Positions 1 through 13,480 of a stretch of DNA of 64,000 nucleotides are shown here, piece by piece. A program made the position numbers and the translations under genes. The notes below the pieces were generated by a model that saw only the letters and a program-made list of their open reading frames with translations, ran no database searches and was not told the origin of the DNA. Each line of letters opens with the position of its first letter. Within the stretch, counting starts at the first letter, position 1. Source of the stretch: Anoplopoma fimbria (taxonomy: Eukaryota > Chordata > Actinopteri > Perciformes > Anoplopomatidae); contig NC_072462.1 in assembly GCF_027596085.1 (NCBI RefSeq), positions 17,088,921 to 17,152,920 on the forward strand, in the 5' to 3' direction.

Positions 1-3000
1 TTCTTTCATATTAGAATACAAGCTTGAGGTAAGAATATAAGTGGATTCCTTTGAGTGAGTCAGATAAGGGTCCGACTCAGATACCCAATGTCTGGAGGAT
101 GAATGAGTCAGGGGTAATGGTCATTCAATGTTCTTCTCTGCAGCAAAGTTAGACTAAAATCTACTCATTCTACTGTTTTTCAGTATCTTTTGTATATCAC
201 TCGAGTGACTTTCAAGTGTATTTATTGTCCATGCAGACTGTATCATGTTGCTGCGTTCAACTAGATAAAAATTACTTTTCGTTTAAACCCTCTACCTTAT
301 ATAAAACTGCACATTGTGAATGTATGCAATGGCTGCCTTAACTGAATAAATTGTGTATTAATTGCTACTTTTAGGTCTGACCACTAGAAGGCAGTCAAGC
401 TACATTAAACACTGAACAATGAGCTTGAAAACCCATTGTTAATAATTTAAGTCCACTTAAAGTTATCACAATAGTAAATGAGCATTATATATTTTTTGTC
501 ATAGTTTCTTCTTATAGTTGGTCATTTTCCCCTTTGATCAATTAACATTGTTAAACTTTCTTATTTGATGAACTTGCTTTAATTCAGTGACAGCTGATCA
601 GCTTAGTAGCAATAAACAATGAGGTCCTATTGATTTTTTTATACTCAGTAAAAGTTTCTATTTTACATTATTCATTTTGTGGTGTTTTTGACAGTGCAGG
701 GCCTCATGCTGGAGCTATGCCTCAGACTAAACAGGTGAATGGACGAGGGGGGGTTAAGGCACTTAAAGATGATTGGTGCTATTGTGTTTGTGATTGTGGG
801 CTCAGGGTGGGGACGAGATCTGATCTGACTGTGGGGAATTTAGTGGTAGCTTTAAAATGTCAGCCTGTTCTTGTTCACATGACCAATAATGGAACAATAC
901 CAGAAAGCATGAATTAATATATGACTACAGTTTGATTTGAAACTTAGTGTTGTGTAAAGATCTTTTACTGTAAATGGTGACTGAATGCAGCATCTGAACT
1001 CGGGGGTGTGTTTGTTTCTGAAACTTAACCAGACCGCTTAATCCAATGATCTGTCTGTCTCCTACTTACCATGCCGTCATTATCTCTGCTTGTGTACTCT
1101 ACCTGCCGCAGTTAAGAAGATACAAGAAAACATGAACAAGCTTCTGCTTGTGGATCAGGCTCTGTGAATCTGCTGCAGGGAAAGCACTGCAAAAATCAAC
1201 ACAACATAACAGCAGCATATTAGAAAAGACATCTGATGAAACAGACTGTAAATAAATCTTTTCATCAAGAAAAATGGATTATGCTACCTTTTACAGGTCC
1301 TTTTAGTTTACTAATTAGTACTTTTTTGGGAGGTGTCTCGGTAAAAAAAAAAAAAAAAAATGGAAAAAGTGTTCAGTTAGAAGATTTTCCATTTAATTTG
1401 TAACTTAGAGAGGTCATGTCAACTGGGCCTGAATATATGTCTCATTGTGTGGTTTTAAATGGAAGATAATTGTATTCTTCAACACATTTACATTCTTATT
1501 CAATATTTACTTGACTTACCAAATGGACCTATGTGACTGCAAGACTTCTGCAGAAAAAACCTATTGTTTAGGAAACAAAGGTACCTGCACCAAGAATACA
1601 TGTTGTATTGTTGCCAGCTCTTATTGTTGTCTCAATATGTACCAAGGTCTCTAAATCTATATGTGATTATGTGCAAATGACCTTGTATTCAGTCCCAGTC
1701 TGTACAACTTATTTTGTATTACAAACAAGAAAAGGTATTTGGATGCTAAGTGAGTGAGATCATTAAATCGGTTTCCAGTGCAGTTTACCTTGTTTCAGGA
1801 ATGCGTGTCTGTATCTTTCACTGTGATAAACAACGTAATTTAAAAGATCCTTAATGCATTTTGTCCTGCTGAACAAATGTCAAAGGTTCACTTTCTAAAA
1901 TGACACCTTTACATTACATATAATGCGTCATTTGGCTAGAAGGGTGAATGTGCAAGGCATTAAAATAATAAATGCTGCTGATACATGTTAAATTACTGTT
2001 GTTATGATCACAGGACAGACTAGTGAGACATTTCTCAGTTTCTTATGACTTACTTTACGACTACCTGTAGCACTATTTCTGCTTCTTCTGACTCACCTAA
2101 CTTTCTGTCAGTCTCGTAATGCTTCTATGAGTTGCTGACCAGGAATCTGCCAGAGGGGTTTTTGACAAATCAGTCTAGCTGCTCTGAAAAGAACATGCAG
2201 GGCGCTTATCACAATGTCTGGTGTGTGTGTGTGTGTGTGTGTGGGGGGGCGGACGGACGGACGGACAACAAGGAGGTCATGGATATCCTGAGGCTTGAGT
2301 TAATGTGTGTTTCAAGTTTATTTAGTTTATTTAGTTCCTTTATTCAGACACCAGCACCATTTTCTATGTAGGATGTTTTAAAATAAATACTCAAAATTAA
2401 ATTTATTCTAAAACATCGGTTTTACTTTCTATTGTAGAGCTATAAAACCACTGCGTTTTGAAAGCAAAACTTCAGTTTGTCAGTAAATTATTTTTTGGGG
2501 GGGCCTTCTGCTCATCAGGGTTTTTGGAGTGCGGTGACCTCAGTGACCCTGCTCCTAAGATCATGACCCTAAATTATAGGTTTGATGGAAGTCACAGTTG
2601 GGTTGTTATATCATGACAAAGTGTGTGAGCAGGTAGGCCTTGCTTATCGAGGGATCATCAGATGTATCAGAGTCTCTCAAATGGAGCAGAGTAAAAGCCA
2701 AAAATGAAGACTACAACAATGTCGTAAATTCTGGATCATTTTTATCAGTTGCATGATCCAACACAAACATTGCCTGACACTGTATGCTTTTATTTTACAA
2801 CTCGGTCTCAGCATAGTCATTTCCCCAGTATTTACCTTAATAATACAAGAGTTTGTCTTTGATGAAAGAGCTGCAGTATGTTTTCTGGCTGATAGAGACA
2901 TTACTTCACACCTAACCTCAATTGCAACAGATGTGTCCACCCTCATAATAACTGTGGGAAACATCGCATGTTACGCTACCCACAGCCATAATTATAAAGC

Positions 3001-4080
3001 AAATGTGCCTCTCCTTTTTTTCTCAGTTTTGTTTTGTTATCATCTCCTCTCTTTTTTTCTTTTTTTTTTATCACTGTAGCTACTTTGTTAAAAGGCCCTA
3101 CTGCAGCTTTTTTACTTTTAGCATTGAAAGTTTACAAGATTCATTACAGGAAATCTAAATGATACACTGATCATCAGGTTATGTGATGATCAAGTAAAAA
3201 AACATGACAAAACAAAGTACACGTACAAACTGATTCTGCTTAACAAAAAGAATTCTGCTCGACAGAAAGGATTAAGGCATTATTTTCCCTGCACTTTTGC
3301 ACAACATATGTCCATTACTGCAGCACGGCAGGATTCAAAATGTACATCATAAATAGGGTAGGACTGCTGTCAAAATGGCAACTAATTCATCAACAAATTT
3401 TATATTAACCCATTTAATTGCGGATTTTTCCTGGACATGAAAATATTCATATCATGTGTCATTAGTAACCCTTTGAAATAAACAACTATTTTTAGGTGAG
3501 TGAAAAAATAAACAGCTCTGGTCATGTAAACAGACTGCATATATTTCATTAACAAAATTTTTTGGAGAAGAGATCTGGACTGATCTGGAATCCTGCTGTA
3601 ATTAAATGGGTTAATGAAGAGTATGTATAAAGTATCTTCTAAGTGTTTATTTGTATGGGTTCAATCTATCTGAGGCAAAGTTCAATATGCCCATGTCTTT
3701 TTGAAAAGCTAAAGTTAGTATTATTACATTTGTGATTACTAATTACTACTTTGTGATTATTCCTAATTAGTCAATATTAGCAAGCTAACACACAAAACTA
3801 AAATGGTGAACATGGTAAACCTCATACCTGCTGGACATCAGCATGTTAGCATTGGGATGTCAGCAGATTAAAAGCACTGCTGTGCTTAAGTACAAGGTTT
3901 AGACTCTTAAAAAGTTAAAAACATTTGCTTGAGGTAAAGTCAAAATATTTATTTATGCAGCTTGATCAACAGCTGGTCACAGCAACATCACAGTAGGCCA
4001 AGAGTCCAATAAAGATACTGAATATTGGCGATTGCTGATTTCAGTATAAAAGCAATGTTTATTCTAAGTAAGAAAAGAGG
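1..4080. other. Intergenic sequence, no gene recognised
   Basis: No splice-consistent or family-recognisable coding sequence was found on either strand. The open frames here are short (at most about 108 codons), overlap one another on opposite strands and match no family I know. The region is AT-rich, with a short GT tract followed by GGAC repeats near 2220-2268 and part of a dispersed repeat near 3780-3900. The right edge is the 3' end of the keratin gene. Confidence 0.6.
3780..3900 (+). repeat. Dispersed teleost repeat, copy A
   Basis: This stretch shares a diverged core with 21690-21790. Both copies read 'catacctgc', then two variable bases and 'gacatcagcat' or 'aacatcagcat', followed by a TTAGCATT block and an 'aagcac' motif. 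The 'tagcatgctaac' style of sequence is common in teleost intergenic DNA from memory. The ends are not defined, and the family name is not known to me. Confidence 0.45.
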
Positions 4081-4105
4081 AGTACACGATATGGATTAAA
4101 GAAAC

Positions 4106-4111
4106 TTTATT
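4106..4111 (-). terminator. Probable polyadenylation signal of the keratin gene
   Basis: On the minus strand this reads AATAAA followed by GTTTC. It lies about 440 nt after the keratin stop codon. A second AATAAA occurs at 4248-4253. Either could be used; transcript ends would decide. Confidence 0.4.
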
Positions 4112-4551
4112 TAGACAGAGTAAAAACTCAAAAACAGTAAAGACAATTTAACGACATTCTTGTAAAAGGAGTAAAGGTATGCATTACATTTCATAAAGTA
4201 AACCTTTCCACACTAAGTAATAAATATCTTGTTTAAGTACACAGCATTTTATTAGTAAGACAGTATGAAGATGGTTAGTTAGTTGCTTTCACACAAAAAC
4301 ACAGACATCTCTATTCTAAATTGATATAAGCATGCATAGCTACAGCAGTGTGTATGTTTGTTGCAAACAAACAATAAATCAAAGCATCACTTATAAGTCA
4401 ACTGTGGGAAAGCACTTCTCTAAAAACGCAAAACATTAATAGTCAAGCAATCCCCCCCCCAAAAAAAATCCTCTATTCTAAACATTATCTCAGTTGCAAG
4501 GATAAATGTTGTTCCACAGCCCAGCTCTGTGTCATTTTCTGCTCCCTCTTT

Positions 4552-7500
4552 TTACTTCTTGGTCTCCTCGATCTGCTCCACCTCGCTGGATTCGTCCACC
4601 ACTTTGCCGTTGACCATTGTCTGAGTCACAACCTTCACAATCTTCCTGGTGCGAACATCAGGCTCCTCTGCACGGACACAGATGATATGACATTGTATGA
4701 GATGAGATGATGATGGAATAGGAGAGACGAGAAAAAAGCAAAAAAGGATCATTTGGAATGAGATTTGATAAAATGAGTTGAAACGATTAGTTTAAATGGG
4801 ACAACATGAGATTTACACTCGTGAGAAAGTAGGCTGCAACGAAAAGAGATGATAAATCATGAGCGGTTTGATGACATAAGATTGAATGAAAAGAGAAGAA
4901 AATATTAGATAATGCGGTTTGAGGAGAATGGGTTTTGTAGAGATGAGATGCAATGAGGTGGTATGAGATAGGAGAAGAGAAGAGAAAATATTAGAGGCAG
5001 TGACATAAGAAGTGAAATAAAAATGAGGTGAGTCATTTTAATCGAACATTTCTCTGTAATTTGCGTTGAATCATGCGCCTGAGTATCTCCACGTTCAGTC
5101 ACTGCACTATCGCAGTTTTATAATCAAGTATTATAATTGTCAGCCTTATTCGTCATTGTAAACACATATATATATATACTGTACTAAATAAGACGTTATG
5201 TCAAGTGAAGAACTATGTTCACAAAAAACAGCTAAAACTATTAAACTTTCCTGTCTCACAAAGGTCTGTTAAAGGCAGAAGTCTTTGACGCTGTGTTGAC
5301 TTTAGCCTTCTGATGTTGAGCTTTACCAAAACACCTTGCAGTTTGTTAATCCAGCAGCATGAGTCAGTCGGATTAGGACACAGTTCCAAGTTGTTTCTGT
5401 GTCCTAATCAAAGGTGGGTGTGAAAACATTTATCCTTACAACATTGGGATAAATGTTTTCACACCCGCCTTTGTTGCTATAGGAGCTGAGCTGTTGGCTG
5501 TGTTTGTATTGTTTTTAGGTGCATAAAACAACCATTACTCCTGGGCAAATTTGGGTGTGTGAATGAATATGTGTCTGTCAGCCTCACTTCAACGCTATCA
5601 AATTACAAATTTAAACATATGTTAACAGTTTACTGTTCTTACCTCCCTTATCGTTACAGCTTTAGTCACTCTTTACCTCCCTGATGTTTCATTCAGGTTG
5701 TGATAAGAATAAATGAGCAGTGATTCTCTCTTTGCTGTGCTTATGTGCTATTGTATAATACTGTGCTTGAAATAAATTCTGTTGCTCTTAAGTGACTTTG
5801 CATTTTTTTATCAGTTAAAAATGAATATCCAAGTGCTCACTTTTTGGTGGAGGAGGAACTTCCTTGACTCTGAGAAGGAGAAGAAACATATTAGAATTAA
5901 TATATTTGAATTGACTTGAAAACAAGATAAACACCTTTAAAAGAATAGTTCAAGAAATGCGCTTTTTCGCTTTCTTGTTGAGAGTTAGATGAGAAGATCG
6001 ATACCACTCTGATGCCTGTATGAGGCTGGTGCCAGCAGCTAGTTAGCTTAGCATAAGACTGGGAAAAGAGGGAAAACAGCTAGCATGTAAAAGTAAAGGT
6101 AAAAAGGTAACAAAATCCATCTACAAGGACCTCTAAAGCTAATTACATGGTATAGTCAGAAGACAAGCTGTGGTTTTGCAGTGGTTTTGTTACTTTTGGG
6201 ATGAGCCAATCTATGCTAAGCTAACAGGTTTCTGCCAGTAGGGGACTGAAATGAGAGTGGTATTGATTGTCCAATCTAATTTCAGCTCTCATCCAGTCAT
6301 GAGACTGGTCAAAACCTACGTCTCCTCTCCCTCCAGCAGGCGCCTGTAGGTGGCGATCTCCATCTCCAGGTTCTGCTTGATGCGAAGGAGCTGCTCGTAG
6401 TCGGTCTTGGTGCGTTGCATGTCCAGCCTGAGCTGAGAGAGGTCGTCCTCCAGCTGGCTCAGGGTGGCCTGCAGCCGCTCCATCTCAGAAGAGTATTTCT
6501 GTCCGGTCTCACCTAGGTTACCTTCCAGCGCCGCAATCTGAGAAAAGAAAGGGGAGATAGCTGACCTGCCCCATCCTACCTGACTCCATTGTGTGCTTTT
6601 GATGTTCACATTTCCTCTGGAGGTGTTTGCCAGTAAAAGTTAAACAGCGGTGTGACCTGATTCTCAAATTACTTCCCAAACCATTATCAACAAATACCTG
6701 TCAGCTGGCATGACCTTGGCATCCAAAACAAAAAGCTGCTCAGACATGATTACCCATCTCACCACCGAAACTCACCCCCATACAATTTTGCAACTGATCA
6801 GGATTAGAAAAGCGAGAAAGCCAATTATTTTTCTCAGAGTTGAAAAAAAACTCTGTAAGGATTTTCTTTGTTACATTTGACAAATCCCTTCTAATCCCAG
6901 ACTCTCTTTAACACAATGCCATAACTCATCATGGCTTTGTGAAAAGGTAACACACAGTCATATTTTAAAATCATGGTTGTGGTGTTTGCACTGCTTTATG
7001 TGCATTTGGTTTTGTTTGCACAGCTCCAAGTGTAGAAACATCCCTTGCACGATTATTTTTAAAACCAAAACACAACTATGTCAGACTTCTGCTTTCAGAA
7101 AGGTGGAACAAGCACATGGTTGTGCTGCACTGTGCATATTGTTCAGTTTCCTACGACATGGAAACACCTCCTTTACCAAAAGATCTCTTTCACTACAGTA
7201 AATGCTTGTAGAATGAATTCTTCTCATGTCTCTTATGAGTCTGTGGGATAATTGACCCCTCGCCTCTCATTTGTAGCAGCTCACTTGTTTGTGCAGACTC
7301 TCCAGCTCCACCTCCAGGTTCCGCAGGAAGCGCTGCCTCTCGACCAGCTCGCTCTGAGCTCCTCTCAGAGCCTCGTTGCTCTCCTTCACGTCATTCTGCA
7401 CTGTCTCCAGCTGGATGGGACACAAAGACTTCACAGGAATGCACATTTTGTTTTTCCCCTAACTTGGTCTGCCATTTATTCTCTGATTATAGTGTTTATT

Positions 7501-10500
7501 TTTATATTTTAAGTTTTTGTCTTGAAGTTTTTGTTGATTTAGCCAATTGATTATTCATTCTAGTAATTTAAGCAAAAACTGGAAAATAAATTCAAATATT
7601 CTCCTGTTGGAGCTTTCCACATGTAAAGATTTGACACTTTTCTTTAATATCTTTGGGTTTTGGACTTTTGGTTGAACAAAACAAGAGATTTCAAAACATC
7701 ACCTTGGCCCCTTAGAACTTCTGATGGGCATTTTTCTCTTTATAGGACACATCATACACCAAACAATTAATTGATTAAAAGGAGATGTAAGTTGCAGACC
7801 TATTTCGAGGAATCGCTTGGTTAAAGGGAAATCTCGTCATGAGAAATAAACTGCACTTAGTCCCCTCACCTTCTTGATATACCACTGTTCTGTTTGCTCC
7901 TTGTTCTTCTTGACAATCCCCTCATACTGGGAACGCAGGTCAGACAGAACGGTGCCCAGTTCCGGCCCAGTGGCCGAATCCACCTCCACATTCACCTCAT
8001 CTCTGGCAATACGAGACTTCATCTGCTCCAGTTCCTGCGGCGGGAAACATAGTGTGCATATGTTACATTTTTTTATTTAATGAACGTCATGTTTGTCATC
8101 TCTAAATAATCTTAAATTTGTACAGTGTGTTAATATACAGACAACATATGGAACCTAGTGAATCCTACACCACAGCGTGGCAGAGAGGATGTGAGGACAT
8201 CTTCATAATTTAGATGTTCTCCATAAATAGTTGATGGGGCAGAGCTCACCTTACCTCTGGCTTTTCAGCACACACGCACACTAAACTCTATTCATGATTA
8301 TTCACTGGATCTCTTTCACTCTCGTTTCTTTGTGACATTGTGTTTTAATGTGATGTGATCTCCTTTTAATGCTCTTGATATACACACATACACAATTTTG
8401 TGGCCAACAGCTTCTGTTGGAGAAAAGTTCAGTTGTATCCTTGCTTGGGATGTTTAAGAATGATTTGATGTGATCTAGTTTTCCAACAAACCCCCAGAGA
8501 TGCTGCTTTTCTGTTTTAGTGGAGGGGAGAGCCTTTTCTTTCAACATATATGAGTGACAGAGTGCATAGATGAGCGCAGACGAAGAGGCATCAACAGTCC
8601 ACACAAAGGACCTTCACATGTGGTCAAATGAGACAAACAAGCAACTGTAACACAGTATACATAGGTGATTTGAATGCAGGATACATGTGGGTGTGGGTTA
8701 AAAAGTCAAGTCTCGGTTAGCGAAATTCATTCTCAATATCTGTAGCTGGTCATCAATTGGATCGGTGCAGTTTTGTTCTCATTGTGTTTCAGTAAGTAGC
8801 AGATCAATCCTTCTCTTGGTGAGAGGGGGTAAGTTAATCTTAGTTTCTTATTCACCCCCAGAGGACAGGAGTCCGGACGCCTCGGATCAGCTGATTGGGC
8901 AGGAAAGAGCAGGTTTGGGAAACCAGATCTACCTGCTCCTTTTGTCCATCGTAACCAGAGAACCACCTCTATCTTTCTCCCACCCCTCCCATACACGTTT
9001 TTGTGTCCTCTCAGACTCTAAATAAGACCTCATGAGTCCAACAAACTGGGTCAGCCCCTATATCAAACAACTTGTTGTTTGTGAGGGGAAGGTTGAAGAA
9101 TAAGTGAGAGGTACAAAATGAAAATGAGATGAAGTCAATGTCGAGTAATGGAGAACTAAATGTCATAAATAGGGTGTTAAAAGACATGCACACCATGAAA
9201 AAAAATGGATAAGAAACAAGTACAGCCGGATAGAGTTAGATCAGACTCACCTCCTCATGGTTTTTCTTGAGGAAGTAAAGTTCTTCTTTCAGGCTGTCCA
9301 GATCTCCTCTCAGGGAGGCAATGATCTGCTCGTGGTCAGTCTTGGCCTTTTTCAGAGCAACACAGTCTCGCTCCACAGACTGACACATCACCAGCTCCGT
9401 CTCCCACCTAGTAAGGCCCAGATAAATAGAGAGAAAGGCAGAAAACAGAATACTTATTGTTTATTTACTTTCTTTACAGTTACTTAGAAAGTGCCTCATA
9501 AAGTTATATCCAACCTTTAAAGCACTAATATTTGTGAAGATGGAAATTATCATTTATATATTAAGAAGATAAGCATTTTTTATTGATCTAGTTCCGTCCA
9601 TCTCATGACAAATCTTTCATAAACTTTCATAAAACAAAATACTCAATAATCTCTAAACACTTTGGCTTGTTAGGGAAAAAAGTGAATGGATAAAGCAATA
9701 TTCAAATGTGACACATTTTAAAACACGTTAATATTAATGTAATGCTACCATGCTGCAGTTATTACAAATATCCAGTGGGCACCAGTGCACCACCAGACAA
9801 CCAAACCTAATTTCAGTTTTTTCACCTTCATACTTTAATTATTAACCACTCACTTGATTCTGAAGTCATCAGCAGCCAGTTTAGCATTGTCAATCTCTAA
9901 CATGAGACGAGCATTTTCCAAGGTCCTCTTCCTCACCTGCCAAATATCAAAGCAGAGAAACAATAGACTTTAACATCCTTCATTAAAGACAGTCTTCAAA
10001 CAGATGTCATGTGCTTCTAATGCTTCATTTATTACACTCACATGTTTAAAGCTATACTGGCAGTTAAAGTAGAGTACCTATATTTCAAAAGAATATCCAG
10101 AAGAATCACTTTTAAATCCTTGTCCAATAAGGTAACACGTTCCATTTTCATTAAAGGATAACTTATTATGTTTCTTCAAAATAGGCAAAAATAATGATTA
10201 ACTTTGTTCTGGCTCGGTTATACAAGTTAACTCAGGGATCGGGCGTAGGTCAAATTCTGCCTCTGATGGATCAAGTGATGCAGCTCCTGGTAAAAGACGC
10301 GGCACATGTCCACATTTGCATTGATGTTTTGGCTATGTAAAATAACCAATGTCACCGAACTTGCAAGTTGAGTGCCTGTGTGTATAATGTTTGTCTGGTG
10401 TGGTTGCTCGTCCATTCATGCCTACCTCTTGCTCAACAGCATGAGCTTGGGCCATCAAAGAATCAAGGTCATGACCTTTGGGGATGCGGTCGAGCATCAC

Positions 10501-10977
10501 CTGCTTGATTTTCATTTCCAGGTCTGCGTTGGAGCGCTCCAGTGAACGCACCTGGAGGAAAACAAAGAGAACGAGACAGTTAAATGATAATTTTGTTTCA
10601 GACGTCTACCTGTGGCATCATATCCTTGTTTGCCCGGTGACAAACAGAGATACACCCACCACTCATTTGACCGCAGACCAACAGCTCAACAGTGATGGTT
10701 TAATGTGTCAGACCTTGTCCAAGTAGTTAGCCAGACGGTTGTTCAGGCTCTGCATGGCTTCCTTATCATTGATGCTGTTGCCGTGCAGGCCATTAAGCTG
10801 CAGGCTGGCTGGCCCGTTGAGATCATGGCTGATAGAGGCCGAACGACTGAGCGGACTGGTTGCAGTGAAAGACACAGAAGCGCGGGATCGAGCGCGGCCG
10901 GTGTCCATCAGAGAGCGACTGGAAAAGGAGGGCTGACGGTTCATGGAGAAGCTCTTCATTGACATGCTGGAGGACAT
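4552..10977 (-). CDS. Type I keratin, keratin 18-like (complete, 9 coding exons)
   Basis: Acidic type I intermediate-filament protein that pairs with a type II keratin to build cytoplasmic filaments of epithelial cells. Coding exons (minus strand): 10714-10977, 10426-10551, 9854-9936, 9251-9407, 7870-8034, 7285-7410, 6320-6537, 5841-5869, 4552-4667. All have GT-AG borders and matching phases, giving 1284 nt and 427 aa. The Ser/Arg-rich head spans about residues 1-71. The rod spans about 72-379, starting with the helix-initiation motif ([20 protein letters not shown]) and ending with the helix-termination motif ([13 protein letters not shown]). The tail is short (380-427), has a PPPP run and ends in Glu/Lys-rich sequence. 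The spacing of coil 1 and the motif [18 protein letters not shown] fit type I, nearest to keratin 18. The exact orthologue (krt18 or a fish-specific type I keratin) cannot be settled without a tree, so no symbol is given. Intron 7 carries a dispersed repeat and two strong hairpins. Confidence 0.93.
5371..5472. repeat. Two adjacent inverted repeats (hairpins) in keratin intron 8
   Basis: The first stem pairs 5371-5383 with 5397-5409 (13 bp, perfect, 13-nt loop). The second begins at the next base: 5410-5435 pairs with 5447-5472 (26 bp with a single G-T position, 11-nt loop). Both are palindromic on either strand. They lie in the intron between 4667 and 5841. They may be a remnant of a small palindromic transposable element or a structured RNA. 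Confidence 0.85.
5938..6290 (+). repeat. Dispersed teleost repeat family 1, copy in keratin intron 7
   Basis: This contains 'gttagcttagcataa(g)ac', 'gggaaaacagctagc' and 'aaaggtaacaaaatcc' blocks in order. From memory these belong to a very common teleost non-autonomous element. A second, shorter copy with the same order (agttcag, gctttcttg, gagttagat, gttagcttagcata) is at 23578-23765. The right end runs to within about 30 nt of keratin exon 7. Termini are not resolved. Confidence 0.6.
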
Positions 10978-12439
10978 TATGGGGGGCTATGAGGGAGAAA
11001 ATAAAACAATAATCAACAACGCATGGAAATGTAGGTGAACTTGTGAACACAAAGTGGAGGGAATACATTGAGGGAAACAGATCACATGCTATACATCCAC
11101 CAAACTGCTAAAAGGTACAGCTCTCTGAACCGACACTGGATGGATGTTTAAATTACAGATCTCATAAGAAAAATACATAAATTCAAATCCCAGACTCATT
11201 TCAGCTATTCAAAGCTATTGTGTTACATGAGATCTGGCTGTAGAAAGGCTCTTTTGTGGCCCTTAAGCAAATGCGTTTTATTCCAGCATTTGACGGCTAA
11301 ATGTAAGTAGGGCCTTATATTCAAGAACACTAAAAATGATGGAAGGAGTCTTACAATGAGTGTACGTTTGGCTGGCTAGTGGCTTTTTAAATGAACCATC
11401 TGCATGAAAGACATTGACTGACTTAACGGTCACAGCCTCTTCAGTCTGACAATCGAGGCTCTTTTCAAATACAGCTTCAACTCAAGTCAGTGTAAAATCA
11501 AAATGGAAATGAGCACAGCTCAACCCTGGGTCGAATGAGAGCCTCTCACCGGGACTGAGGACGCTCTTATATAGTCTATTACTATGATAATAAGGTGCAG
11601 TTTATATTCAAGAAGATACTAATGGAGGATTCATGAAAACAGACAAAAAGTGAGGAGATAAAAAGTGGCTCAGAAAAATAGATTTCCTAAAGGTTAAGAC
11701 TACTGGAGACATGGTTCAATGGTATAAAAGATTATGAAAGTGATGTCTCTGTTTAGATCCAGTGCACCCCAAACATTTTTTCTGACAGTTACTTTGTATA
11801 AATACCTCATATTTTCTCTCCTACTTATTAACCTCATTTGATGGTGTGTTTAACAGGTGTTCACATTACTTCCTGGACTTTCAAGTGTGACTAGTCGCTG
11901 AATGGATGTCAAACATGGACAGTGTATCTTTGTCTGTGTGTGTGTTTCTGTAGATTAGCGGTCAAGGGAACCTCTCTGTCTCTCTGTCACTTGATCCTTG
12001 CAACACCGTTCCCACAACACTACAAAGGAGCCCAGCAGGAGACAGAAGGTCCTTGTTCAGATGAAAGATAGAGCTTGGGAAAATGATCGGGAAAATATTC
12101 AGAGTGAATTCCAGCGACACAAAGAAACACTTTGTTGAGCAGGAAATGGAACTAAATTTCATTTTTTTTAAAACCATCTCATCATTAGCTGACAAATAGT
12201 TGTGTTGACAACTGTTGAATGAAAGAGAGAAGAAGGATAAGATTAATTTCCTTGAAAGTGGTAGAAGCTTTTTCTTCCAATTCTAATTTTCATTCAGATA
12301 AATGCTTCATTTTTTTCCAATCTTAACTTTTAAACTTAATAAAAGCACCAAGTGGAATTGCTTAAACCTATTTAAATCATTAATTCTAATACATCTAATT
12401 GCTTAGAAATAATTATTTGAAAAAACCCATCCTACTCAC

Positions 12440-12523
12440 CAGGGTTTTCTTCAGATAGAGGCGTAGGTGGATCCAGAGGAATACCGGAGGATCTGTGCTG
12501 CTGATGCTACAGGTGAGTTTATA
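12440..12523 (-). promoter_or_regulatory. Keratin core promoter and non-coding 5' leader exon
   Basis: On the minus strand TATAAA lies at 12518-12523, preceded by a CCCCTCCCAC (KLF/Sp-type) element and an ETS-like CTTCCTG. Initiation is expected about 30 nt downstream, near 12490. The transcribed leader then ends at 12440 with a strong donor (GTGAGTAGG). It would join an acceptor (CTCATAG) just before 10988, where the exon carrying the keratin ATG (10975-10977) begins. The start site is inferred from spacing, not seen. Confidence 0.7.
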
Positions 12524-12829
12524 TGCAGGTGTGCAGGAAGTGGGAGGGGCTAGCTCTGAACAGGAGGTGCATGAGTTTACTGCACCTGAAGGTCTTGATA
12601 TGTGGAGTGTTATGATGAAACCGTAACAAACATCTCCATTCTACCTGCCTAGATACTCCATGATCACATTGTACCTTTATTATGAGGCAGTTACAGAATA
12701 AAGTTTGTAGGTCTGTACTACAATGATCAGTTCTTCATTTTCTACTTTCTGTTTTGTCAATTCTGTAGAACTTGGCTTGGATTTATACTCCGTAGTCTGT
12801 CTTTTTCCAATTGTCTTCCCTTTTGGCCT

Positions 12830-13480
12830 GATATCTACTTAAAGATCCCCCCCAGACATGGTTCAAAACACCATGTTTGTAATAGTAATTTGTGTACATA
12901 CCATGGAGATTTTACATTTCCACATCTCACTTGTGTAAGATGCTCATTTGGACAATGAATGACTTCCAAACTAGTTGGGATGTCACAAGCAGACGTGTAA
13001 AACTCAGATTTAAGGTGATCATACGGAAAATTTCCTCCTTCAACAGACAAATGTGAAAACAGCCTTCTAAGGTCAAACTGCACACACATGGAGGGGACTC
13101 ATATATGTTTTTTGCAATTAACTTCCTATTTACACATCCAGCAGACAGGGAACAACATCATTATTAATTTGTAGTAGCGTTTCTGGCAACCTTTTGAATG
13201 CAACTTCAATAATAACTCTCCTTTTAGCTCTGGTTTTGGTCTCCACCAGTTCCTGAGAGGAATGACTCCTAAATGCTCCATTCTGTTTGCAAGCTCGTTG
13301 CTGTCTTTATGCTGATCACAATAAAGCATCCACTCTGCATCTGTGCTACTGTGTATCTCATTATCATCACAGTTCATTAATAGTGGGTTGGGCCCTACCT
13401 GCAGCTCTTTGGAGCCCTCCCGTCCTGCAGTCAGTCATCTTGTTGCAACCTGACGCTCCTACCTGTCAGAGATAAAATAT
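12830..13480. repeat. Probable dispersed teleost repeat
   Basis: The segment 13170-13340 has the order 'tctggcaacctttt', 'gaatgcaacttcaataat', 'ctctggttttggtctccacca' and 'ctaaatgctcc'. The left part has 'ttaaagatccccccc'. I recall both blocks from teleost intergenic repeats. No second copy was seen in this window, so the call rests on memory alone. Confidence 0.35.

Noticed and set aside
1445..1654. 69-codon Cys-rich frame that looks like a secreted peptide
   Set aside because: No conserved Cys spacing that I know, no splice context, and AT-rich random surroundings. Chance is more likely.
2677..3079. Opposite-strand frames of 95 and 108 codons
   Set aside because: They overlap each other in antisense. 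The hydrophobic content comes from T-rich sequence and no family was recognised.
8733..9025. Overlapping frames in keratin intron 4
   Set aside because: Frames on both strands, no family match, and the keratin exons on both sides join in phase without it.
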